From: Rhodocyclaceae bacterium
GTDB taxonomy: Bacteria > Pseudomonadota > Gammaproteobacteria > Burkholderiales > Rhodocyclaceae
Assembly: GCA_030689585.1 (NCBI GenBank)
Contig: JAUYFZ010000125.1
Span: 1 to 5,991 of the forward strand
Length of the DNA stretch: 5,991 nucleotides
Reading direction: 5' to 3'
The stretch's first letter is position 1. The number at the start of each line of letters is the position of its first letter. Below, one piece after another: positions 1 through 5,991 of this stretch. Under the pieces are notes generated by a model. That model was not told the origin of the DNA. It searched no databases and was given only the letters and a program-made list of their open reading frames with translations. Made by a program: the position numbers and the translations under genes.

Positions 1-36
1 CGAAAAACGCCGCGCAGTGTGGCTTTCGTTCTTCCC

Positions 37-65
37 AAAGGAAACGGCTCCCAATCGGGAGCCGT
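37..65 (-). terminator. Rho-independent terminator of the tRNA-Phe gene
   Basis: A perfect 9-bp inverted repeat (ACGGCTCCC at 44-52 and GGGAGCCGT at 57-65) closes a 4-nt loop. Read on the minus strand, the stem is followed by a T-rich tail (TTTCCTTT, with the first T's belonging to the stem edge). It begins 9 nt past the CCA end of the tRNA, where a tRNA terminator is expected. The tail is interrupted by two C's, so it is not a textbook U-run, but the stem is very GC-rich. On the plus strand the stem is followed by CGATAAAA, which has no T-run, so the minus orientation is preferred. Confidence 0.75.
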
Positions 66-74
66 CGATAAAAC

Positions 75-150
<76 letters not shown>

Positions 151-169
151 AAAACTAAAAAGGCCGCGC

Positions 170-198
170 ATTATATACGCAGCGGGGGCGCACGTATA
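170..198 (-). promoter_or_regulatory. Sigma70-type promoter of tRNA-Phe
   Basis: On the minus strand a perfect -10 box TATAAT (plus 170-175) lies 19 nt before the mature tRNA 5' end. With a 17-nt spacer the -35 position is TATACG (plus 193-198), only 3 of 6 matches to TTGACA. The region between the -10 box and the likely start is GCGCGGCC. Such GC-rich discriminators are typical of stable-RNA promoters under stringent (ppGpp) control. The position, the perfect -10 box and the discriminator support the call; the weak -35 box lowers confidence. Confidence 0.7.
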
Positions 199-200
199 GA
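171..200 (+). promoter_or_regulatory. Candidate ilvD promoter overlapping the tRNA promoter
   Basis: A possible -10 box TATAGA (195-200, 4 of 6 matches) is preceded by a poor -35 candidate TTATAT (171-176, 3 of 6) at an 18-nt spacing. Transcription would start near 206, leaving a leader of about 29 nt before the ilvD ATG. No Ile/Val/Leu-rich leader peptide or attenuator hairpin fits between 151 and 234. The call rests mainly on the need for a plus-strand promoter in this short divergent gap. Confidence 0.3.
174..198. repeat. Short inverted repeat in the divergent promoter gap
   Basis: TATACG (174-179) and CGTATA (193-198) form a 6-bp inverted repeat with a 13-nt spacer, so the arm centres are 19 nt apart, a little under two helical turns. 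It overlaps the -35 and -10 region of the tRNA promoter and the candidate ilvD promoter. It could be an operator or simply chance in an AT-rich promoter segment. Confidence 0.25.
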
Positions 201-234
201 ATTCATTCCTCTCTCGAACGAAAGGAATTGCCTC

Positions 235-2094
235 ATGCCCGCTTATCGCTCACGTACTTCCACTCATGGTCGCAATATGGCGGGGGCTCGCTCTCTTTGG
301 CGGGCTACCGGCATGAAGGATGACGACTTTGGGAAACCGATCATCGCGGTGGTGAACTCGTTTACCCAGTTCGTGCCGGGGCATGTGCATCTGAAGGACA
401 TGGGGCAACTGGTCGCTCGCGAGATCGAGGCGGCGGGAGGGGTTGCCAAGGAATTCAATACCATTGCCATTGATGATGGCATCGCCATGGGACATGCGGG
501 GATGCTCTATTCATTGCCTAGCCGTGAATTGATCGCAGATTCGGTGGAATACATGGTCAATGCCCATTGTGCCGATGCCATGGTCTGCATCTCCAATTGC
601 GACAAAATCACGCCGGGGATGTTGATGGCCGCATTGCGCGTCAACATTCCTGTTGTTTTTGTCTCCGGTGGGCCGATGGAAGCAGGCAAGGTGCAATGGC
701 GAGGCGAGTTGCGCAAGGTCGACCTCATTGACGCAATGATCGAAGCCGCAGATGATAAAAATTCGGATGCCGATATTGCGGCCATGGAACGTTCCGCCTG
801 CCCAACCTGCGGTTCCTGTTCCGGCATGTTTACCGCCAATTCGATGAATTGTCTAACCGAGGCACTGGGGCTGGCCCTTCCGGGTAATGGCACTCTAGTC
901 GCCACCCACGCGGATCGCAAACAGCTCTTCTTGAAGGCAGGGCGACAGATCGTCGAACTTTGCCGACGTTGGTACGAAAAAGACGATGCCGCTGCCTTAC
1001 CGCGTTCGATTGCGAGCTTCAAAGCCTTTGAAAATGCCATTAGCCTCGATATTGCGATGGGTGGCTCGACCAACACCGTCTTGCACCTGTTGGCCGCTGC
1101 CCATGAAGCAGGCGTGAATTTCACGATGTCAGACATTGACCGCCTGTCGCGGCTCGTCCCTTGCCTAGCCAAGGTGGCTCCATCGACACAAAAGTATCAT
1201 CTGGAAGATGTGCATCGCGCGGGCGGCATCATGGGAATACTGGGGGAGTTGAATCGTGCGGGGCTTCTCCACACGGATGTGCCAACCGTCCATTCGCATA
1301 CCTTGCGGGGCGCATTGGAATATTGGGATGTCATGGCCGCCCATGACAATGCCGTGTTCGATTTTTTCCGTGCCGCGCCCGGCGGCGTGCCCACACAAAC
1401 CGCCTTCTCACAGGATCGTCGCAGCACGGAACTTGACCTTGACCGCAGTGCCGGTTGCATTCGTGATGCCGCTAACGCCTACAGCCGCGATGGGGGCATC
1501 GCTGTCCTCTTCGGCAATATTGCGCAAAAAGGTTGCATCGTCAAAACGGCGGGCGTGGATGAGGGCAACTTGAGGTTTACAGGGCGTGCAAGAGTGTGCG
1601 AATCGCAGGAAGAAGCCGTCGAAAAAATCCTCAATGATCAAATGGTGGCGGGGGATGTCGTGGTGGTGCGCTACGAAGGCCCCAAGGGAGGGCCGGGGAT
1701 GCAGGAAATGCTCTATCCCACTTCTTATCTCAAATCAAAGGGATTGGGCAAGGTCTGCGCACTGCTGACCGACGGACGATTTTCCGGAGGAACGTCGGGA
1801 TTATCCATTGGACACTGTTCCCCGGAAGCCGCAGCAGGTGGGGAGATTGGACTGGTTGAAGAAGGCGATGTCATAGAGATCGACATCCCCAATCGCCGCA
1901 TTCATTTAGTGGTGGACGACACCGTTCTGGTGGCAAGACGCAGGGCTATGGTGTCCAAAGGAGCGGGGGCGTGGAAGCCTGCCCATCGACAACGGATCAT
2001 CTCAACCGCACTGCAAGCCTATGCCGCTCTGACGACCTCGGCGGACACCGGAGCTGTGCGCGACATTTCACAAGTTTTCAACAATTTTAGGTAG
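235..2094 (+). CDS. ilvD: Dihydroxy-acid dehydratase
   Basis: This is the 619-residue iron-sulfur dehydratase of branched-chain amino acid synthesis (EC 4.2.1.9). It converts 2,3-dihydroxy-isovalerate and 2,3-dihydroxy-3-methylvalerate to the 2-keto acids that precede valine/leucine and isoleucine, in the cytoplasm. The sequence aligns by eye almost end to end with E. coli IlvD (616 residues). Visible motifs are the N-terminal [13 protein letters not shown] at 80-82 (Mg site), NCDK at 121-124 with cluster Cys122 and the Lys that is carbamylated in studied homologues, CPTCGSC with Cys195, and GRFSGGTSG with Ser517, the proposed catalytic base. Position 49 is Gly (FVPGH), as in the E. coli enzyme, where plant and mycobacterial [2Fe-2S] enzymes carry a third cysteine; a [4Fe-4S] enzyme is therefore inferred. 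ATG 235 is chosen because AAGGA (222-226) lies 8 nt upstream and the protein then starts exactly like E. coli IlvD; the open frame further upstream runs antisense through the tRNA. The C-terminus diverges in its last residues. Confidence 0.98.
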   Translation: MPAYRSRTSTHGRNMAGARSLWRATGMKDDDFGKPIIAVVNSFTQFVPGHVHLKDMGQLVAREIEAAGGVAKEFNTIAIDDGIAMGHAGMLYSLPSRELIADSVEYMVNAHCADAMVCISNCDKITPGMLMAALRVNIPVVFVSGGPMEAGKVQWRGELRKVDLIDAMIEAADDKNSDADIAAMERSACPTCGSCSGMFTANSMNCLTEALGLALPGNGTLVATHADRKQLFLKAGRQIVELCRRWYEKDDAAALPRSIASFKAFENAISLDIAMGGSTNTVLHLLAAAHEAGVNFTMSDIDRLSRLVPCLAKVAPSTQKYHLEDVHRAGGIMGILGELNRAGLLHTDVPTVHSHTLRGALEYWDVMAAHDNAVFDFFRAAPGGVPTQTAFSQDRRSTELDLDRSAGCIRDAANAYSRDGGIAVLFGNIAQKGCIVKTAGVDEGNLRFTGRARVCESQEEAVEKILNDQMVAGDVVVVRYEGPKGGPGMQEMLYPTSYLKSKGLGKVCALLTDGRFSGGTSGLSIGHCSPEAAAGGEIGLVEEGDVIEIDIPNRRIHLVVDDTVLVARRRAMVSKGAGAWKPAHRQRIISTALQAYAALTTSADTGAVRDISQVFNNFR

Positions 2095-2129
2095 ACTGAC
2101 GGCTCGTTTCTTACTAATTGAGGACCCCC

Positions 2130-2459
2130 ATGAAAAAGATGATCGTCGTTTCCACGTTGTTTGCCGCGACCGCGTTAGTCGCTACCCCTGTTCTGGCCAA
2201 TGCGGATCTGGCCAAGAAGAGTAATTGCCTCGCCTGCCATGCGGTCGACAAGAAAATAGTTGGGCCTGGCTATCAGGAAATTGCCAAAAAGTACAAAGCA
2301 GCCGATGAGAAAAAACTGGTTGAAAATGTCATGAAAGGCACTCTGCCGGGCAAAGGTGTCTGGGGAACCGTACCGATGCCTCCGAAGGGCGGCAATGCGG
2401 CTTTGACCGAAGCCAATGCAACAATACTGGTTAAATGGATTTTAGCGGGTGCTAAATAA
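2130..2459 (+). CDS. Periplasmic class I cytochrome c (c551-type)
   Basis: A 109-residue small monohaem electron carrier. An N-terminal signal peptide (KK, then a hydrophobic stretch, ending VLA) is predicted to be cleaved after Ala23, leaving about 86 residues, close to the 82 of Pseudomonas cytochrome c551. The haem motif CLACH is at 33-37 with His37 as proximal ligand, GPGYQEIA follows at 45-52, and VPMPP at 81-85 supplies the distal ligand Met83. The C-terminal helix (LVKWIL) is typical of the family. ATG 2130 is chosen over the in-frame TTG at 2118 because GAGGA (2120-2124) sits 5 nt upstream and the product then begins directly with a signal peptide. It likely shuttles electrons to a terminal oxidase or reductase; the partner is not in the window. 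The gene starts 35 nt after ilvD with no terminator seen between them, so read-through from ilvD is possible. Its 3' end overlaps the next gene. Confidence 0.93.
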   Translation: MKKMIVVSTLFAATALVATPVLANADLAKKSNCLACHAVDKKIVGPGYQEIAKKYKAADEKKLVENVMKGTLPGKGVWGTVPMPPKGGNAALTEANATILVKWILAGAK

Positions 2460-4431
2460 CTCCATCGCTGCACTTTGCAAACCCCGCCTTCGGGCAGGGG
2501 TTTGCTTGTCGTTTCTCTGGTCTGGAGTCGCCCTTGCAGCACCCGATTTAACCACGCTTTCCCTTGAACAGTTGCTCAACGTCGAGGTGACGAGTGCCTC
2601 GAAAGTGGCACAAAAAATATCCGAAACGCCCGCCTCTGTCACGGTCATTCAACGTCAGGACATCCGGGACTTGGGTTATCGCACGTTAGCCGATGTTCTG
2701 GCCTCTGTGCGCGGTTTCGACATGACGTCAGACCGCATCTACAACTATGCCGGTGTGCGCGGATTTTCGCCGCCCGGGGATTTTAACGCCCGCCTGCTGG
2801 TGATGATCGACGGCTACCGAATTAACGATGCCGTCTACGATCAAGCCTTCATTGGCACGGATTTACCCATTGATCTTGATCTGGTGGAGCGCATCGAAAT
2901 CGTGCGGGGGCCAGGGGCTTCCCTCTATGGAGGCAATGCCTTATTCGGCGTGGTCAATCTCATCACACGAAAAGGAACCGACGTAGGCGGCACGGAGGTC
3001 GCATTGGCACGCGCCAGTGGTCGTTCAACCGCGCTACGGGTGAGTCTAGGGCATCGGATGGACAACGGAGGCGACCTGTTACTCTCCGTCGACGGCGAAC
3101 ATTCACGGGGAGCCAATCTCTATTTCACGGAATTCGGCGGAAATACTTCAACGACCGACGGTATGGAAAATGGTCGGCTCTTTATCAAAGTTGGGCAGGG
3201 CGGCACGCGACTGACGGGGGCATTTAGCCGACGAAACAAGGGAAATCCAGGGGCACTGAGTAGTGACACCTTCAACGACGAACGCAACCGTATTGTCGAT
3301 GAACAGGGTTTTTTGGATTTACACCATGTCACGACCGTGGGAGCCGCCACTGAACTGACTGGACGGCTTTTTCTGGGTAGTTATGATTTCATCGGAGATT
3401 ACGTGTTCGCTGCCGACCAGCCCGCTCACCCATCCACTTATATCAGCCGCGATACCGGCCACGCCCGTTGGACAGGGTTTGAGTTACAGGGTGTCACGCC
3501 GATGGGAACAAATCATCGGCTGGTCTACGGTATCGAGCATCAGAGCAACACCCGACAGCAACAATTTAACCGTGACGTTGATACGAATGTTGAAAATCTA
3601 GCCAGCCGCATGCACAGCCACCGCACAGGCGCCTTTCTCCAAGACGATTACCAGATGACCCCCACTTTGGCCTTCACGGGAGGACTGCGTCTCGATCATG
3701 TGACCGCCCAGAAAAACGAGGTCAGCCCTCGCTTAGCGGCGATTTGGAAGATGCAGGAACAAACCACTTGGAAATTTCTCTATGGCACGGCTTTTCGTGC
3801 GCCCAACGCCTATGAAACCTCTTATGCGTTGGGAACGACACAGATCGCCAACCCTTCCCTCAAACCGGAGCGAATCACCACCTTTGAAACCACCCTAGAA
3901 CACTATCTGCGGCGCGATTTGCGTCTGATGGTAGCGGCTTATACCTACCAGATCGAAAAACAGATCAGCCAAGTAGGAAATCCCCTTCAATATCAAAACA
4001 TGCCCGACGTGGATGGGCAAGGCTTGGAATTCGAGGTCGAAAAAATACGGGCAGACGGTGCTCACCTGCGTTCCAGTCTAAGCGTCCAAACGGCGAAGGA
4101 TTACGAAGGTCGCTGGCCGGTCAATTCGCCTCGCCGTCAGTTCAAGGCATCCTGGATCAAACCGGTACTTGACCGCTGGCGTTTGGGGATCGAAGGACGG
4201 GCGGTGAGCGAACGTCGCACCAACTTGGGCACCACCGGCGGATACGCCGTGGCGAATCTGACACTCACCCGTCCGGTCATCCAGCAGGGGTTGGAATTTT
4301 CCGCCAGCCTTTATAACCTTTTTGATCGTCGTTATGCCGACCCCGTGGGAGAGGACAACCTGGACCTGAACCGAAACACTTTCCCCACAGACGGACGAAC
4401 GTTTCGCCTGAAGATCACGAGTCGGTTCTGA
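2449..4431 (+). CDS. TonB-dependent outer-membrane receptor
   Basis: A 660-residue ligand-gated beta-barrel porin powered by TonB-ExbB-ExbD. A signal peptide (basic KPRLR at 11-15, hydrophobic core, VALA ending at 30) is followed by a mature start APDLTTLSLEQLLNVEVTSASK-like segment (shown here across 31-52), whose VEVTS at 46-50 is a TonB-box candidate. The plug domain spans about 53-175, with SVTVIQRQDI, LLVMIDGYRIND (116-127), VERIEIVRGPG (146-156) and the SLYGGNALFGVVNLITR block. The barrel fills the rest, with FRAP (449-452), NPSLKPE (468-474), a late YNLFDRRY and a terminal Phe (TSRF), as outer-membrane barrels have. It lacks a His between FRAP and NPSL, so a classical haem receptor is unlikely; the substrate is unknown. 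The start is uncertain: GTG 2449 has only a weak GGA upstream and lies 11 nt inside the cytochrome gene, suggesting coupling, but no ATG exists before codon 92; TTG 2506 would give a signal without basic residues. The gene precedes a YfiR protein and a sensor kinase, so it may be a signalling receptor. Confidence 0.92.
   Translation: MLNNSIAALCKPRLRAGVCLSFLWSGVALAAPDLTTLSLEQLLNVEVTSASKVAQKISETPASVTVIQRQDIRDLGYRTLADVLASVRGFDMTSDRIYNYAGVRGFSPPGDFNARLLVMIDGYRINDAVYDQAFIGTDLPIDLDLVERIEIVRGPGASLYGGNALFGVVNLITRKGTDVGGTEVALARASGRSTALRVSLGHRMDNGGDLLLSVDGEHSRGANLYFTEFGGNTSTTDGMENGRLFIKVGQGGTRLTGAFSRRNKGNPGALSSDTFNDERNRIVDEQGFLDLHHVTTVGAATELTGRLFLGSYDFIGDYVFAADQPAHPSTYISRDTGHARWTGFELQGVTPMGTNHRLVYGIEHQSNTRQQQFNRDVDTNVENLASRMHSHRTGAFLQDDYQMTPTLAFTGGLRLDHVTAQKNEVSPRLAAIWKMQEQTTWKFLYGTAFRAPNAYETSYALGTTQIANPSLKPERITTFETTLEHYLRRDLRLMVAAYTYQIEKQISQVGNPLQYQNMPDVDGQGLEFEVEKIRADGAHLRSSLSVQTAKDYEGRWPVNSPRRQFKASWIKPVLDRWRLGIEGRAVSERRTNLGTTGGYAVANLTLTRPVIQQGLEFSASLYNLFDRRYADPVGEDNLDLNRNTFPTDGRTFRLKITSRF
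2477..2518 (+). terminator. Terminator-like hairpin inside the receptor signal-peptide codons
   Basis: GCAAACCCC (2477-2485) pairs perfectly with GGGGTTTGC (2497-2505). Inside it GCC (2486-2488) pairs with GGC (2493-2495) around a TTCG loop, the exceptionally stable C(UUCG)G tetraloop. A2496 is the only bulge. The downstream tail TTGTCGTTTCTCT (2506-2518) is T-rich but interrupted. It begins 17 nt after the cytochrome c stop, where that gene's terminator is expected, yet it lies in codons 10-19 of the receptor frame. On the minus strand the hairpin has no T tail, so the plus orientation is clear. It could be a terminator, an attenuator, or an RNA structure affecting translation; stem and position are seen, function is inferred. 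Confidence 0.7.
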
Positions 4432-4961
4432 TGCTAAAAATCCTACTAATCGCCTTGGTCTGCGCCGGACTGATGTCCCCAGGGGTACAAGCACAAGAGC
4501 AGGAAGCCTCGGTCAAGGCGGCGTTTATCTTCAACTTCATCAAGTTTACAGACTGGCCCCTAGCGCGAATGGAATCTTCCCCTGTCTTACAGGTTTGCAT
4601 CCTGTCGGTACGAGAACCCCTTCGAGCGGCGATGGGTATCTTGGACGGCAAGACAGCCCTAGGGCGCGGAATAAAACTTCGCACGCTGGACGTCATCGAT
4701 TCAATAGATGCCTGCCATGTACTCGTGCTCGGAGAAATTCCTGCCCATCGCCCCCCCGCCTTACACCGTCTAGCGCAAGCACGATCCATTCTGACCATCG
4801 GCGAATCGGAAGGGTTTATTGATGCCGGTGGCATGATCGGACTTTTGGTTCTCAACGATAAAGTGCGTTTCGAGATCAACCTAGAAGCGGTGCGGAATGC
4901 CGGACTCAACCTCAGCGCACAGTTGCTGCGGTTGGCTCTGCGCGTCAAGGGAGTCTCATGA
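4431..4961 (+). CDS. YfiR-family (DUF4154) periplasmic regulatory protein
   Basis: A 176-residue protein with a signal peptide (MLK, hydrophobic stretch, VQA at 19-21). The mature part carries the family pattern in order: [16 protein letters not shown] (28-43), VCILS (55-59), GRGIKLR (78-84), CHVLVLGE (95-102), [17 protein letters not shown] (120-136) and [25 protein letters not shown] (145-169). In Pseudomonas, YfiR is a periplasmic repressor that binds and silences the inner-membrane diguanylate cyclase YfiN and is sequestered by the outer-membrane lipoprotein YfiB. The mature protein has two cysteines, Cys56 and Cys95, 39 residues apart, the same spacing I recall for the Cys71-Cys110 pair of P. 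aeruginosa YfiR; a second pair is absent. The start ATG shares its A with the receptor stop (TGATG) and no good ribosome site is visible, so translation is probably coupled. Its stop overlaps the kinase start. Inferred role: passing periplasmic or receptor state to the adjacent kinase. Confidence 0.9.
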   Translation: MLKILLIALVCAGLMSPGVQAQEQEASVKAAFIFNFIKFTDWPLARMESSPVLQVCILSVREPLRAAMGILDGKTALGRGIKLRTLDVIDSIDACHVLVLGEIPAHRPPALHRLAQARSILTIGESEGFIDAGGMIGLLVLNDKVRFEINLEAVRNAGLNLSAQLLRLALRVKGVS

Positions 4962-5991
4962 GATTCTTTCGCGATATGCCTGTGGGCAAGAAGCTCATGA
5001 TGGCCATTACCTTGTCTGTCGGCCTTGCGCTCTCGATCATTTTCGTCGTCATGGTGATCGGTGTAGTGGATCACCTCCAGCGACAAACCTATCAACGTCT
5101 GCGCGCTCTGGCCGATGTCACCGCCATCAACACCCAAGCCTCTGTCGCGTTTAGCGATACCAAAGGGGCATCGGAAACATTGGCCGCCCTAGCGGGAGAC
5201 CCGATGATCGTCGGCACCGGCATTTATGACCGCGAACAACACCTGTTCTTCAGCACCGTCTACCCCACCAAGAACGGCAGGACGGTTCTACCTGCCCAGT
5301 TGTCGCCGGAATGGAAAGCAGATCATTTGACGTTTTCCCAGTTGCTGCACCGACAAGCCATTCTGGCCCGCCCTATCCTGCTTGGCGAAGAACGACTCGG
5401 CACGCTGGTGCTGGTTGCGGACCTGTCGTCTGTCTGGAACGATTTACTGGCCAAGATGATTTTGCTGGGGATCGCCGCCCTCGCCGCCTTTGCTGCCTCC
5501 TTTCCCGTCGCCCTCTACTTCCGTCGCCAGATTGCCGGGCCCTTGGCTCGCCTCTCGGATACGGCATTGCATGTCGCCAGCGGTCAGGATTATTCATTAC
5601 GTGTGGCGTACGGTTCCGAAAATGACGACGAAATCAGTCATCTATTCAACCGCTTCAACGAAATGTTAACGCAGATTGAAAACAGGGATAACCGTCTGGC
5701 CCATCAACGCGATGAACTCGAAATGCTGGTGGAAGAACGCACCGCAGATTTAAGGTTGGCCAAGGAAGAGGCCGAAGCCGCCAACATTGCAAAATCTGCC
5801 TTTCTCGCCAACATGAGCCACGAAATCCGCACGCCGATGAACGGCATCATCGGGATGAGCGAATTGCTTCTCCAGTCCGAACTCGCCGAAGACCAACGGG
5901 AATGCGCAAAAATCGCCCATGATTCGGCGGTCGCGCTGTTGTCGATCATTAACGACATTCTCGATTTTTCAAAAATCGAAGCCGGCCGACT
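4958..5991 (+). CDS. Membrane sensor histidine kinase, CHASE8-like/HAMP/HisKA (3' end cut by window)
   Basis: The frame is open to the window edge, giving 344 residues plus two bases. Transmembrane segment 1 is about 13-37. A periplasmic domain at about 38-162 contains [17 protein letters not shown] and an [10 protein letters not shown] strand, resembling the CHASE8 sensor domain of YfiN-type proteins. Transmembrane segment 2 is about 164-187, followed by HAMP (about 188-240, conserved Pro195 in IAGPL and the [14 protein letters not shown] helix). A charged coiled-coil linker with [19 protein letters not shown] follows, then HisKA with the H-box [15 protein letters not shown] and phospho-acceptor His288. 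The ATPase domain, and any receiver or HPt domain, lie beyond the window; the MNGIIGM H-box and LDFSKIEAG ending are typical of hybrid kinases. ATG 4958 overlaps the yfiR-like stop (ATGA), with AAGGGAG at 4947-4953 as ribosome site. It probably replaces the diguanylate cyclase of YfiBNR as the YfiR target (inference). Confidence 0.93.
   Translation, partial: MRFFRDMPVGKKLMMAITLSVGLALSIIFVVMVIGVVDHLQRQTYQRLRALADVTAINTQASVAFSDTKGASETLAALAGDPMIVGTGIYDREQHLFFSTVYPTKNGRTVLPAQLSPEWKADHLTFSQLLHRQAILARPILLGEERLGTLVLVADLSSVWNDLLAKMILLGIAALAAFAASFPVALYFRRQIAGPLARLSDTALHVASGQDYSLRVAYGSENDDEISHLFNRFNEMLTQIENRDNRLAHQRDELEMLVEERTADLRLAKEEAEAANIAKSAFLANMSHEIRTPMNGIIGMSELLLQSELAEDQRECAKIAHDSAVALLSIINDILDFSKIEAGR

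Noticed and set aside
1..36. Possible end of another gene or RNA left of the tRNA terminator
   Set aside because: Only 36 bases are visible, with no stem-loop, RNA motif or recognisable coding pattern, so nothing can be supported.
507..1172. 221-residue open frame on the minus strand inside ilvD
   Set aside because: It is wholly antisense to a clearly recognised IlvD; the composition is that of a shadow frame and no family motif is visible.
2118..2129. TTG start for the cytochrome c gene, four codons upstream of the ATG
   Set aside because: The ribosome site GAGGA overlaps this TTG and is properly spaced only for ATG 2130; the extra residues would also precede the normal signal-peptide start.
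2403..2436. Possible internal promoter for the receptor operon (TTGACC with AT-rich downstream boxes)
   Set aside because: The -35-like hexamer is good, but the nearest -10-like sequences (AATACT, TTAAAT) are at 14 and 22 nt spacing, outside the usable range.
4431..4466. Lipoprotein signal (lipobox) around Cys11 of the YfiR-like protein
   Set aside because: The residues before Cys11 are Ala-Leu-Val; a lipobox needs Gly, Ala or Ser just before the Cys. The VQA site at 19-21 fits ordinary signal peptidase I cleavage.
4078..4494. 138-residue open frame on the minus strand at the receptor 3' end
   Set aside because: It is antisense to the conserved C-terminal barrel strands of the receptor and shows no motif of its own.
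4415..5137. 240-residue open frame on the minus strand across the yfiR-like and kinase genes
   Set aside because: It spans two recognised plus-strand genes with clear family motifs, and its own translation is a low-complexity Arg/Ser-rich product without recognisable domains.

Overview
The window looks like chromosomal DNA of a Gram-negative proteobacterium. Moderate GC, a c551-type periplasmic cytochrome c, an Escherichia coli-type long IlvD and a TonB-dependent outer-membrane receptor together suggest Betaproteobacteria (possibly Nitrosomonadales or Rhodocyclales-like) or a related gammaproteobacterium. The exact taxon cannot be fixed from the sequence alone.

Layout. At the left edge a tRNA-Phe(GAA) gene lies on the minus strand, with a strong terminator hairpin just downstream and a consensus TATAAT box just upstream. 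Divergent from it on the plus strand is a complete ilvD gene (dihydroxy-acid dehydratase, Ile/Val/Leu biosynthesis), followed after only 35 nt by a small monohaem cytochrome c. The remainder is a tightly overlapping plus-strand run: a TonB-dependent receptor (GTG start 11 nt inside the cytochrome gene), a YfiR-family (DUF4154) periplasmic protein (TGATG junction) and a CHASE8-like/HAMP/HisKA sensor histidine kinase (ATGA junction) that runs off the right edge. No stretch longer than 300 bases lacks a gene.

How the genes may work together. The last three genes cover outer membrane, periplasm and inner membrane in that order. They resemble the Pseudomonas YfiB-YfiR-YfiN signalling module, but with a TonB-dependent receptor in place of the YfiB lipoprotein and a histidine kinase in place of the diguanylate cyclase. 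The natural reading is an envelope-spanning sensory relay in which receptor state or ligand supply is passed through YfiR to the kinase. This is inference from gene order and family knowledge.

The oddest local feature is a strong terminator-like hairpin with a C(UUCG)G tetraloop, placed 17 nt after the cytochrome stop codon but inside the signal-peptide codons of the receptor. It could serve both as the cytochrome terminator and as a translation-sensitive attenuator in front of the signalling genes.
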